A stretch of 64,000 nucleotides of DNA from Berkiella_A sp964633725 (lineage in GTDB: Bacteria; Pseudomonadota; Gammaproteobacteria; Berkiellales; Berkiellaceae): contig CAZWHY010000009.1 of the NCBI GenBank assembly GCA_964633725.1, positions 19,180 to 83,179 on the forward strand. Reading direction: 5' to 3'. The translations under genes were made by a program, and so were the position numbers. The notes under the pieces were generated by a model. It made no database searches. It worked only from the letters and a program-made list of their open reading frames with translations, and was not told the DNA's origin. Positions within the stretch are counted from its first letter, which is position 1. Each line of letters opens with the position of its first letter. Shown here piece by piece: positions 35,607-43,249 of this stretch.

Positions 35607-36554
35607 TTAGATTTTTTCGCGATTAAATACACCTTGAGAAATAGCAATCATATCAACACCGGTATCTAATACAAAGTTTATGTTGGATTGATTAATGCCG
35701 CCAATACCACATACAGGTATTGAAACGACTTTGATAATAGATTTTAATGTTTCAAGAGATGTGGCAACAGTATCGGTTTTTGTTTGGCTGTCATATAGAC
35801 ATCCAACAGAAATGTACGATGCACCAGCTTGCTCGGCGACTAATGCGGCTTCAGTTGAGTGGCAGGTTGCCCCAATAATAAAGTGCTCTGGCACTATTTT
35901 TCTGGTTTCCTCTACTGGAAAGTCATTTTGTCCCAAATGCACGCCATCCCCGTAAGCCAAAGCAATGTCGAGGTAATCATTAATGATGAGCAAGCAGTTG
36001 TAATTTTTACAGATAGCGTTTAGCGTTTGCGCTAATTTTAATGTTTCTAATTTATTTTGATTTTTGATTCGAAGTTGGCAGATTTTTATATTATTTTTCA
36101 CAATAATTTTTTCTATTTTATCAAAAGAATGTAATAGTGGATTGCAAATAGCATAAATGCCCATTAATTTGTCATGCTGTAAGTGTTTTTTCAGTTTTTC
36201 TATTATAAGATGGTGAATATCATATGCTTCAAATCTTAATTTTTTATATATTGCTTGGTTCTTTAGCTCTTCTAGTGTACGAGCGGCTTCTTGCATGCGG
36301 ATAGCGTTGGCATGTGTAATGTCTATTAGATTAGCGCGTATATTATTTTCTATAAATTGTGGCCCACCAATATCAGTATTGGTTTCCCTGCAAATGCTCT
36401 CTATTTTGAGACTGTGCTTTAGTTTTTTTATTTTTGCAAATAAGGGCTCGTCTTGTAAAACAAAACGAGCAATATCTTCCAATACCCTAGCGCCTTCCTT
36501 AAAACGATTAATATTGGCGTCGATAATATAATTGATTCTTGGTTGTAATGCCAT
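35607..36554 (-). CDS. thiE: ThiD2-ThiE fusion: HMP-P kinase domain plus thiamine-phosphate synthase
   Basis: Joins HMP-PP and thiazole phosphate to thiamine phosphate. Residues about 5-125 match the ThiD2 domain (IDANINRFKEGARVLEDIARF, HANAIRMQEAARTLEE), reported to phosphorylate HMP-P. Residues about 130-315 are the ThiE barrel with CQLRIKN, IINDYLDIALAYGDGVHLGQ, GATCHS and VCGIGGI. The frame opens at 36659, but the ATG at 36554 is one base after the thi4 stop and gives the expected N-terminus. It is last in the riboswitch-controlled thi5-thi4-thiE operon. Confidence 0.9.
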   Translation of the reverse strand: MALQPRINYIIDANINRFKEGARVLEDIARFVLQDEPLFAKIKKLKHSLKIESICRETNTDIGGPQFIENNIRANLIDITHANAIRMQEAARTLEELKNQAIYKKLRFEAYDIHHLIIEKLKKHLQHDKLMGIYAICNPLLHSFDKIEKIIVKNNIKICQLRIKNQNKLETLKLAQTLNAICKNYNCLLIINDYLDIALAYGDGVHLGQNDFPVEETRKIVPEHFIIGATCHSTEAALVAEQAGASYISVGCLYDSQTKTDTVATSLETLKSIIKVVSIPVCGIGGINQSNINFVLDTGVDMIAISQGVFNREKI

Positions 36555-36555
36555 T

Positions 36556-37368
36556 TTAATGCTCAGTTGCCAAGGCTGGGTCAGGTGTGTCCTCCAGTTG
36601 TTTAAGAAGTTTGAGTACTTCATGTCCAGCCTTTTCTCCGGATAGTAGCATGCCACCAAAAGTAGGCCCCATACGTGGCACGCCTTCTTTTTCTGAAACC
36701 GCCATTCCAGCGATCACAAGGTTAGGGAAGACTTGCTTAGTACGCTCTACAATGGCCTGTTCCGAGCCTTCTATCCACAGTGGCCCCATTCCAAGTGTCT
36801 TTAATAAATTACGTTTTTCAAGTAGTCTACAAATTTTGGCATCATGTCCTGTGGCATCAATGGTAATCTTGCCTTCAATAATAATAGGATCTAAACAGGT
36901 AATGAGTTTGGGTAATGTGGTGACAGGCGTCCAATTAATGACCAAACCAGTGAGCTGCTTGTTTTTAATCATGACATCTTCCACAATCGTCATATTTAAG
37001 AATTTTACACCCGCTTCACAAGCTCCTCGGATTAACCCAGAGGCAAAATAAGGTGAATCCGCTACATATAAACCTGGTTGAACTGTTTTATATGGAATGT
37101 TGAGTTCATCTAGTATTCTATTAGCAGGCGCTCTGAAGGTGACTTTATTCATGAGATAGCCGCCTATCCACATGCCGCCGCCTAAGTAATTATTTCTTTC
37201 TATAATGGTAACTCTGTATCCTGCATTGGCTAAAATCCTACCGGAGACTAGGCCGGCAGGCCCTGCACCTGCAATTAAAACATCGGATTCCACTGCATCG
37301 TCTAAATGCTGAAAGTATTCATGAATAATAGCGCGGCTAATGGTTTTTTCATCAATCTTTGAAAACAT
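36556..37368 (-). CDS. thi4: Thi4 thiazole synthase with apparent active-site Cys
   Basis: Builds the adenylated thiazole of thiamine from NAD, glycine and a sulfur source. The 270-residue protein has the dinucleotide motif GAGPAG (34-39), the ERNNYLGGGMWIGG loop, DATGHDAKIC and RMGPTFGGMLLSG. Yeast and plant Thi4 give up sulfur from a Cys in the CMDP motif (yeast Cys205), so each enzyme works once; archaeal forms have His there and use sulfide. Here the matching motif reads TCLDP, so Cys158 is present (alignment from memory). It lies between thi5 and thiE with small gaps. A strong ribosome site (AGGAG) precedes the ATG. Confidence 0.88.
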   Translation of the reverse strand: MFSKIDEKTISRAIIHEYFQHLDDAVESDVLIAGAGPAGLVSGRILANAGYRVTIIERNNYLGGGMWIGGYLMNKVTFRAPANRILDELNIPYKTVQPGLYVADSPYFASGLIRGACEAGVKFLNMTIVEDVMIKNKQLTGLVINWTPVTTLPKLITCLDPIIIEGKITIDATGHDAKICRLLEKRNLLKTLGMGPLWIEGSEQAIVERTKQVFPNLVIAGMAVSEKEGVPRMGPTFGGMLLSGEKAGHEVLKLLKQLEDTPDPALATEH

Positions 37369-37382
37369 AATTTCTCCTAGTA

Positions 37383-38291
37383 TTACGCAGCTTCACATGG
37401 CACAGGTGCGGGAATAAATTGATTGGTAAAGCAAGTTTTGTAATCTGTTTGCTCTGATAATATGTTTAATCTTTTGGCATAGCATGAAACTTTTTGCCAA
37501 TCTCTATCAACATTTAACAAATCTCTTGAGAAAAATGGTAAGCAGTGATAAAAAATATTTTTAAACAAAGGGGTATTTAGATTGGGCTTTGCTGAGATTA
37601 AAAGTTCAAAAGCTTGTTGTGGGTTTTCTCGTGTGTATTGCATACCTTGTAATGTTGCCTGCATAAACCGTTTTAACATGGTTTGTTCAGTTTGTAACAG
37701 AGACTCATGTGCAATAAAAAGAATGGAACAAAAACAGCAGCAGCCTAAATCAGCCAATTGGTCAATTCTCAAAAAATTACTTTCTTCGCCATATGATTCG
37801 ACTTCTAGTTGTTGAAAACAAGATAAACCAATTGCCATATCCACTTTTCCATCAACGATGGCTTTAGCGGCATCCATTCCAATGCGTTTCGTAGTATATT
37901 CACTGGTTTGGATACCGGATTCTTTGGCTAATTGATCAATCATTATCTTGCCAAATTCACCAATATAGCCAATACATTTTCCTTTGATGTCCTCTAGTGT
38001 TTGTATATTATTGCGTTTTAACGAAATAAACCCAGTGGGCGGCTCATCAAATAAAGTCCCTATAGATTGTATTGGATAGCCTCTGTCTCGTGCGGCAAAA
38101 CAGTGGATCATGGCCTTTAGCCCAAGCTTGACTTCACCACGGCCTACAATTTTTGTCACATCTGTTGGGTTGTGTGGTTCTAATAAGGCTAAATCTATAT
38201 CTTGTTCTTGATAAAATCCCATTTTTTGTGCAACAACAATGGGCGTATGGTATGGATTTAAATACCAGTTTAATAATAGTGGCACGTGCAT
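37383..38291 (-). CDS. thi5: Thi5/NMT1-type HMP-phosphate synthase
   Basis: Expected to make the thiamine pyrimidine from PLP and an active-site histidine, as in yeast Thi5. The 302-residue protein has no signal peptide, unlike the related periplasmic binding protein ThiY. It keeps the Thi5 hallmarks: LLNWYLNPYHTPI near the N-terminus, GLKAMIH with Lys59 (PLP) and His63 (pyrimidine donor) at yeast spacing, GYIGEFGKIMIDQL, and the iron-binding CCCFC at 184-188. A Thi5 homologue is known in Legionella. First gene of the operon behind a TPP riboswitch; thi4 follows 14 bp later. Confidence 0.9.
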   Translation of the reverse strand: MHVPLLLNWYLNPYHTPIVVAQKMGFYQEQDIDLALLEPHNPTDVTKIVGRGEVKLGLKAMIHCFAARDRGYPIQSIGTLFDEPPTGFISLKRNNIQTLEDIKGKCIGYIGEFGKIMIDQLAKESGIQTSEYTTKRIGMDAAKAIVDGKVDMAIGLSCFQQLEVESYGEESNFLRIDQLADLGCCCFCSILFIAHESLLQTEQTMLKRFMQATLQGMQYTRENPQQAFELLISAKPNLNTPLFKNIFYHCLPFFSRDLLNVDRDWQKVSCYAKRLNILSEQTDYKTCFTNQFIPAPVPCEAA

Positions 38292-38503
38292 AAGCCTCTC
38301 CTAAATTTGAAGATATTTTAATAGTAATATTCTAAAAAATTCAAAAATTATTTTGTGGGAGAGCGCCTATGGGCTATACCATGGCAGAGGAATTTTCAAA
38401 TGCCCATACAACAATCGTAAGCAATATAATATTGGGTGATTAGCAGAAAATAATTGAGAACCAAAGTGGTTCTTTTCTAGTAGATAAGATGTTTTTAACA
38501 TAT
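38292..38503 (-). promoter_or_regulatory. Leader between TPP riboswitch and thi5 with hairpins
   Basis: About 210 bp without a gene. GAACCA-AAG-TGGTTC (38458-38472) forms a perfect 6-bp hairpin that on the minus strand is followed by a T-rich stretch, a candidate terminator of the riboswitch expression platform. A second inverted repeat, TATGGGC (38368-38374) with GCCCATA (38402-38408), lies closer to the gene and may also shape the leader. Confidence 0.45.
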
Positions 38504-38590
38504 CTCTTCCCTTCGCAGACGTTAATCAGAGCAGGTTCGGCGGGTCCAATAAATAATATTGTCTCAGCGTATTCATACGCACCCCGAGAG
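38504..38590 (-). ncRNA. TPP riboswitch (THI element)
   Basis: Read on the minus strand, the segment contains the conserved THI-box pieces in order: CTCTCGGGGTGC, GCTGAGA, GACCCG, GAACCTG, TCTGATTAACG-TCTGCG and GAAGGGAAGAG. The outer CTCT and AGAG can pair as P1. It binds thiamine pyrophosphate and should switch off the thi5-thi4-thiE operon when TPP is abundant. Just upstream, GTGTTAC (38592-38598) and GTAACAC (38604-38610) form a perfect 7-bp hairpin of unknown role. Confidence 0.92.
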
Positions 38591-38671
38591 TGTGTTACTT
38601 GTTGTAACACGCACATTCTACCCAAAAAGAAGAGGTTAAGTAAATGATAAAGTTAAAATAATTTTCAAAAA

Positions 38672-38694
38672 AACCAAATTGTAAAAATTTGGTT
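38672..38694 (-). terminator. Rho-independent terminator of gph
   Basis: AACCAAATT (38672-38680), a 5-base loop and AATTTGGTT (38686-38694) form a perfect 9-bp stem; on the minus strand it is followed by a run of T. It lies just after the gph stop. Confidence 0.85.
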
Positions 38695-38702
38695 AGAACA
38701 AA

Positions 38703-39362
38703 TTAAAAAAACTTTAATAATAACTCTGGGTTTTGTATATAAAAGTCAGCATTCCAATGTGCGGTATTTTCATTTTGAGGAATGTAACCATACTCAGCGA
38801 CCATGCTTTTTGTACCGGCATTTTTGCTGGCTTGTACATCTGTTTTAGCATCGCCTATATATAGGGCAGTGTGGTTAGGTGTTTTTAAAGTTTTCAAGCC
38901 GTGGAGCAGAGGTGCGCTATCAGGTTTTTGAGTTGATAGAGTGTCGCCACAGACCAAGCAGCCAGCTTGTTGTAACAGTGGGAACATGGCAATTAAAGGA
39001 TCGGCATAGCGGTGTGATTTGTTGGTAATAATACCCCAGGCGATATTTTGTTGCTGTAAGTTCTGAATTACTTTATCCATTTCTGGGAAAAATACAGTTT
39101 TTTGTCCCAAATGATTCACATATAATTCCAAAAAATCGCCCAATAACGAATCCAAATTTTTGTCATCATGTGCTAGCTGGAATGCCTGGCGAACCATTTC
39201 TTTGGCACCAAGTGAAATAGTGCTTCTAAAAATTTCTGGCTGTATCGCTTGTTTTTGATGCTCGCTCAGTAAAATATTCATACAATATTGAAACTCTGGC
39301 GCTGTGTCTAATATAGTGCCATCTAAATCAAATAATATGGTTTCAAATTTTTGTGATTTCAT
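38703..39362 (-). CDS. gph: HAD-family phosphatase, phosphoglycolate phosphatase-like
   Basis: A 219-residue HAD hydrolase with motif I FDLDGTILDT (nucleophile and acid/base Asp), a helical cap, motif II ITNKS, the Lys in DTLSTQKPDS and motif IV YIGDAKTDVQASKNAG. It probably dephosphorylates 2-phosphoglycolate or a related small phosphate. The start at 39362 is preferred over the earlier in-frame ATG (39383), because AAAGGA precedes it at the right distance and it lies 2 bp after the ubiG stop. The ubiG-gph pair is common in Legionella-like genomes; specificity is inferred from that. Confidence 0.85.
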   Translation of the reverse strand: MKSQKFETILFDLDGTILDTAPEFQYCMNILLSEHQKQAIQPEIFRSTISLGAKEMVRQAFQLAHDDKNLDSLLGDFLELYVNHLGQKTVFFPEMDKVIQNLQQQNIAWGIITNKSHRYADPLIAMFPLLQQAGCLVCGDTLSTQKPDSAPLLHGLKTLKTPNHTALYIGDAKTDVQASKNAGTKSMVAEYGYIPQNENTAHWNADFYIQNPELLLKFF

Positions 39363-39364
39363 GA

Positions 39365-40090
39365 CTATCCTTTTGTATAACAAGCCAAATAGTTTACTGA
39401 AACATCTGAGGTTAAGTTAAAGTTTTTGGTAATAGGATGATATTTTATGCCAGATAATTTTTGTAAATGAAAGCCGCAAGTACGAGCCCACCGAGTTAGC
39501 TCGCTAGGCTTAATGAAACGAGCATATTGATGTGTGCCTTTGGGTATCATATTTAATATATACTCAGCCCCCAAAATTGCATGGATGTAGGACTTTGCGT
39601 TTCTATTTAAGGTGGATAACAATAATAAACCATTGGGTTTGAGCAATTTTTGGCAAGCATCTAAAATTGCCATTGGATCAGGTACGTGCTCTAAGCATTC
39701 TAAGCAAGTAATCACATCAAAGCTTTTGGGTTGCGCATCGGCCAAAGCTTCTGCGCTTATGGTTTGATACTCAGGTTGGGTCTCTAAGTGCTGGGCGTGC
39801 TTTTTAGCGGCTTGTATCGCGGCATCAGACATATCTATGCCTAAGGCATCTGCGCCTTGTATTGCTAAAGCTTCTGTTAAGATGCCCGCGCCGCATCCAA
39901 TATCTAATACTTTTTTTCCAGATAGTTCTGTTTGGTCGAGTATAAATGCCATACGGATAGGGTTGATTGTATGCAGCATTTTCATTGGACCTTTGGGATC
40001 CCACCATTGCTCTGCTTGTCGAGAGAATTGTGCGATCTCAGCTGGATCCATGTTGGTGTGATTATTAGGGTTCTGTGTTAGTTCTTGCAT
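39365..40090 (-). CDS. ubiG: Ubiquinone biosynthesis O-methyltransferase
   Basis: Methylates two hydroxyl groups in ubiquinone synthesis with SAM. The 241-residue protein has the UbiG N-terminal pattern MDPAEIAQFSRQAEQWWDPKGPMKMLHTINPIR, the SAM motif VLDIGCGAGILTEALA and ITCLECLEHVPDP. The frame opens at 40129, but the ATG at 40090 gives the length and N-terminus of E. coli UbiG; neither start has a well-placed ribosome site (a GGAGGA directly after the upstream ATG is too far away). Divergent from gyrA, as in E. coli. Quinone supply fits a nitrate-respiring cell. Confidence 0.93.
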   Translation of the reverse strand: MQELTQNPNNHTNMDPAEIAQFSRQAEQWWDPKGPMKMLHTINPIRMAFILDQTELSGKKVLDIGCGAGILTEALAIQGADALGIDMSDAAIQAAKKHAQHLETQPEYQTISAEALADAQPKSFDVITCLECLEHVPDPMAILDACQKLLKPNGLLLLSTLNRNAKSYIHAILGAEYILNMIPKGTHQYARFIKPSELTRWARTCGFHLQKLSGIKYHPITKNFNLTSDVSVNYLACYTKG

Positions 40091-40200
40091 ATATGTTAGA
40101 TGAATTAGTTTATTGAGTATATCCTCCATTGTAGCCGATTATTAGCTCAAATCAGAGCTTTTAAACGTGGGGATATCGTACGTAATGGCTCAAGCTATGG

Positions 40201-40247
40201 TAAAATGTCGCAACATATTAGTCTCTATGGATCTTAAAATAAAGATC
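40201..40247 (+). promoter_or_regulatory. Putative gyrA promoter and leader hairpin
   Basis: TGGTAAAAT ending at 40206 is an extended -10 without a good -35. Downstream, GATCTT (40230-40235) and AAGATC (40242-40247) form a 6-bp hairpin in the leader. Candidate only. Confidence 0.35.
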
Positions 40248-40296
40248 TCGGGGATTTTCAAATTAACAGTTTGCTTTCAAACAAAGGAGCCAGTTA

Positions 40297-42996
40297 GTGA
40301 CAGAGCTCGCAAAAGAAATCCACGTCGTCAATATAGAAGATGAACTCAAGCAATCCTACTTGGATTATGCCATGAGTGTCATCGTTGGCCGGGCTTTACC
40401 TGATGTACGCGATGGACTAAAACCCGTGCATAGACGGGTATTATTTGCCATGTCAGAGCTCAATAATGACTGGAACAAAGCCTACAAAAAATCGGCTCGT
40501 GTGGTCGGGGATGTGATTGGTAAGTATCACCCACATGGTGACTCTGCTGTTTACGACACCATTGTTCGAATGGCTCAGCCTTTCTCGTTACGCTATATGC
40601 TTATCGATGGGCAAGGGAACTTCGGGTCTGTTGATGGTGACTCAGCGGCAGCTATGCGTTATACGGAAGTCAGGATGTCCAAATTTGCCCACTCTTTGCT
40701 GGCAGATTTGGAAAAAGACACAGTTGATTTTTCACCAAACTACGATGAAACCGAATTCGCACCCGATGTATTGCCCACTAGAATTCCCAATCTATTAGCC
40801 AATGGTTCCTCTGGGATTGCGGTTGGTATGGCGACGAATATTCCGCCACATAACTTAAAAGAAGTGATAGATGGTTGTTTTGCGCTCATGGAAAATCCAG
40901 AAATCACTATAGATGAGCTGATTAAGCATATCCCGGGGCCTGATTTCCCAACGGGCGCTATTATTAATGGCTGCGCGGGTATTTATGATGCTTATCGAAC
41001 TGGACGAGGGCGTATTTATATTCGTTCTCAAGCAGAAATAGAAGTAAACGAGAAAACGCAAAGAGAATCTATCGTTGTAACCGAAATTCCCTATCAGGTG
41101 AATAAATCGCGATTGATAGAAAAAATTGCAGAGCTAGTGAAAGATAAAAAGCTGGAAGGTATTTCTGGCCTGCGAGACGAATCTGATAAAGATGGTATGC
41201 GCATTGTGGTTGAATTAAAGCGCAATGAAAATTCTGATGTAATTTTAAATAATCTCTTTTCTCAAACTCAAATGGAAACGGTATTTGGGATTAATATGGT
41301 GGCCTTGGTCGATGGGCAGCCGCGCACATTAAATATCAAACGCATATTAGAAGAATTTATTCGCCATCGTAAAGTTGTGGTGAATAGGCGCACGGCTTTT
41401 GAGCTCAGAAAAGCCAGAGATCGCGCACATATTTTAGAAGGTTGGAGTGTTGCGTTAGCAAATTTGGATGAAGTAATTGAACTAATTAAATCATCTGCAT
41501 CACCTCAAGAGGCACGCGATAAATTACTAGATAAAACCTGGGTGCCTGGGCGCGTCACAGAGTTGCTGAAAAAAGCAGGTGGAGACGAGCTCTCTAAGCC
41601 AGAATTGCTATCTTCTCATTTAGGTTTATCACCAGAAGGTTACAGGCTTTCTTTGCCTCAAGCTCAAGCGGTTTTAGATCTTAAATTGCATCGTTTGACA
41701 GGCTTAGAACAAGACAAAATCTTCAAAGAATATGAAGCAATTATTGAAGAAATCAAACGATTGGTGAATATTCTGGTCAACCCTAGTACTTTATTAAATG
41801 TGGTTAAAGAAGAACTGCGTGAGGTACAAGAGGCTTTCTTAGATGCTCGTCGAACGGTGATTATACAATCTAAATTGGATTTATGCCGAGAAGATTTAAT
41901 TACGGAAGAAACACGGGTCGTTACGCTGTCTCATTTGGGGTATGTTAAAACGCAGCCATTAGATAGTTATTCTGCACAAAGGCGTGGTGGGCGTGGCAAA
42001 GCGGCCACCAAAATGAAGGATGAAGATTTCGTAGAGAAGTTATTGGTTGCGAATACACATGATACGATTTTATGTTTCTCCAATAAAGGTAAGGTCTATT
42101 GGCTCAAAGTGTATGAGTTACCGCTGGGAACAAGACAATCGCGCGGTAAGCCGATTATTAATCAGTTGCCTTTGACGCCAGATGAGAGAATCAGTGCTAT
42201 TTTGCCGATTCAAGATTATACCGAAGGTGCTTTTGTCTTCATGGCAACAAGAATGGGTACCGTGAAGAAAGTTAGCTTATTAGATTTTTCCAGACCAAGA
42301 TCCTCAGGCATTATTGCTGTTGATTTAGTAGAAGAAGATGAATTAGTCGGTGCTGAAATCACAGATGGTGCTAAAGATGTCATGTTATTCACCAATGTTG
42401 GTAAAGCCATACGATTCGATGAAGAAAAAGTTCGGGCAATGGGGCGTACTGCCAAAGGTGTGAGAGGTATTAGGTTACAGGGCGGTCAACGTGTTGTATC
42501 TATGATTGTGGTAGAAGAAAATAGAAGCATTTTGACTTGTACCGAGAATGGCTTTGGTAAGCGTACCAGTATTGATGAGTTTCCTGTCAAAGGTCGTGGT
42601 GGTCAAGGTGTGATTTCTATTCAAACATCTCCTAGAAACGGCCATGTTGTTGGTGCGGTCGGTGTTCAAGACGACGATGAAGTCATGTTGATTACCAATG
42701 GCGGCGTACTGGTTCGTATTCGCGCCTCTGAGATTTCATTGGTTGGGCGTAATACTCAAGGTGTGACGCTGATTAATCTGGCAAATGATGAAAAACTGAT
42801 TAGCCTTGAAAGAGTGGATGAGCTAGAAAGCGCTAAGTCAGAAGAAGATAGCGCGAGCGTGGATGAAGATAGTGGAAGTGGTGTAGAAAACACATCAGAT
42901 TCTAGCTCGGCGGTGGAACCTGAGTCTAATTCTGAGTCTGAGTCTGATTCTGAGTCTAGTTCTGACTCTGAAGTAGAGGATGATACTTCGGATTAG
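40297..42996 (+). CDS. gyrA: DNA gyrase subunit A with acidic Ser/Glu/Asp tail
   Basis: Cuts and rejoins DNA in the supercoiling reaction. The 899-residue protein has the catalytic Tyr in AAMRYTEVRM and the quinolone region HPHGDSAVYDTIVR with the sensitive-type Ser and Asp (E. coli 83 and 87). The six-bladed C-terminal domain carries the GyrA-box QRRGGRGK. The last 55 residues are almost only Ser, Glu and Asp, partly encoded by repeated TCTGAG units, longer than the usual acidic tail. GTG start with AAAGGAG at the proper distance. Divergent from ubiG. Confidence 0.97.
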   Translation: MTELAKEIHVVNIEDELKQSYLDYAMSVIVGRALPDVRDGLKPVHRRVLFAMSELNNDWNKAYKKSARVVGDVIGKYHPHGDSAVYDTIVRMAQPFSLRYMLIDGQGNFGSVDGDSAAAMRYTEVRMSKFAHSLLADLEKDTVDFSPNYDETEFAPDVLPTRIPNLLANGSSGIAVGMATNIPPHNLKEVIDGCFALMENPEITIDELIKHIPGPDFPTGAIINGCAGIYDAYRTGRGRIYIRSQAEIEVNEKTQRESIVVTEIPYQVNKSRLIEKIAELVKDKKLEGISGLRDESDKDGMRIVVELKRNENSDVILNNLFSQTQMETVFGINMVALVDGQPRTLNIKRILEEFIRHRKVVVNRRTAFELRKARDRAHILEGWSVALANLDEVIELIKSSASPQEARDKLLDKTWVPGRVTELLKKAGGDELSKPELLSSHLGLSPEGYRLSLPQAQAVLDLKLHRLTGLEQDKIFKEYEAIIEEIKRLVNILVNPSTLLNVVKEELREVQEAFLDARRTVIIQSKLDLCREDLITEETRVVTLSHLGYVKTQPLDSYSAQRRGGRGKAATKMKDEDFVEKLLVANTHDTILCFSNKGKVYWLKVYELPLGTRQSRGKPIINQLPLTPDERISAILPIQDYTEGAFVFMATRMGTVKKVSLLDFSRPRSSGIIAVDLVEEDELVGAEITDGAKDVMLFTNVGKAIRFDEEKVRAMGRTAKGVRGIRLQGGQRVVSMIVVEENRSILTCTENGFGKRTSIDEFPVKGRGGQGVISIQTSPRNGHVVGAVGVQDDDEVMLITNGGVLVRIRASEISLVGRNTQGVTLINLANDEKLISLERVDELESAKSEEDSASVDEDSGSGVENTSDSSSAVEPESNSESESDSESSSDSEVEDDTSD

Positions 42997-43010
42997 AGTG
43001 GTAGTGTAGT

Positions 43011-43140
43011 AATCGATGAGCGAAGCGAATCTTTTCCCACTTTGTAAAAGAGGGGGGCGCGAAGCGCAAGGGAGATTTTATAAAATCCTTCTCGCGCTTT
43101 GCGCCTCTTTCCTTTACAAGGGAAGATTTATTGTTGCTAC
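43011..43140. repeat. Palindromic repeat element between gyrA and serC
   Basis: An imperfect palindrome of about 110-130 bp: GAATCTTTTCCC...TTTGTAAAAGAGG...GGCGCGAAGCGC on the left mirrors GCGCTTTGCGCC...CCTTTACAA...GGGAAGATT on the right, centred on ATTTTATAAAAT (43074-43085). The 19-bp motif at 43015-43033 recurs with one mismatch at 56138-56156. It fills the intergenic gap and may terminate gyrA. Confidence 0.75.
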
Positions 43141-43249
43141 GCAAACAAAAAAACAAGTAAGATTCTCTACACTTATCAAAAAACTATCCCTATAATTTCC
43201 ACCCTTTATTGACAACTTAGACTACTGATTTGCTACAAGGAACTGTATT

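Noticed and set aside
36587..37051. Open frame of 154 codons on the plus strand opposite thi4
   Set aside because: The minus strand encodes a complete Thi4 with all motifs; the plus-strand product is Ser/Pro-rich and matches nothing.
37383..38291. Reading this gene as the periplasmic HMP-precursor binding protein ThiY
   Set aside because: No signal peptide, no permease or ATPase gene nearby, and the CCCFC, Lys and His active-site pattern of Thi5 is intact.
38440..38625. 61-codon open frame on the minus strand upstream of thi5
   Set aside because: It coincides with the conserved TPP riboswitch, whose RNA motifs explain the sequence better than a peptide.
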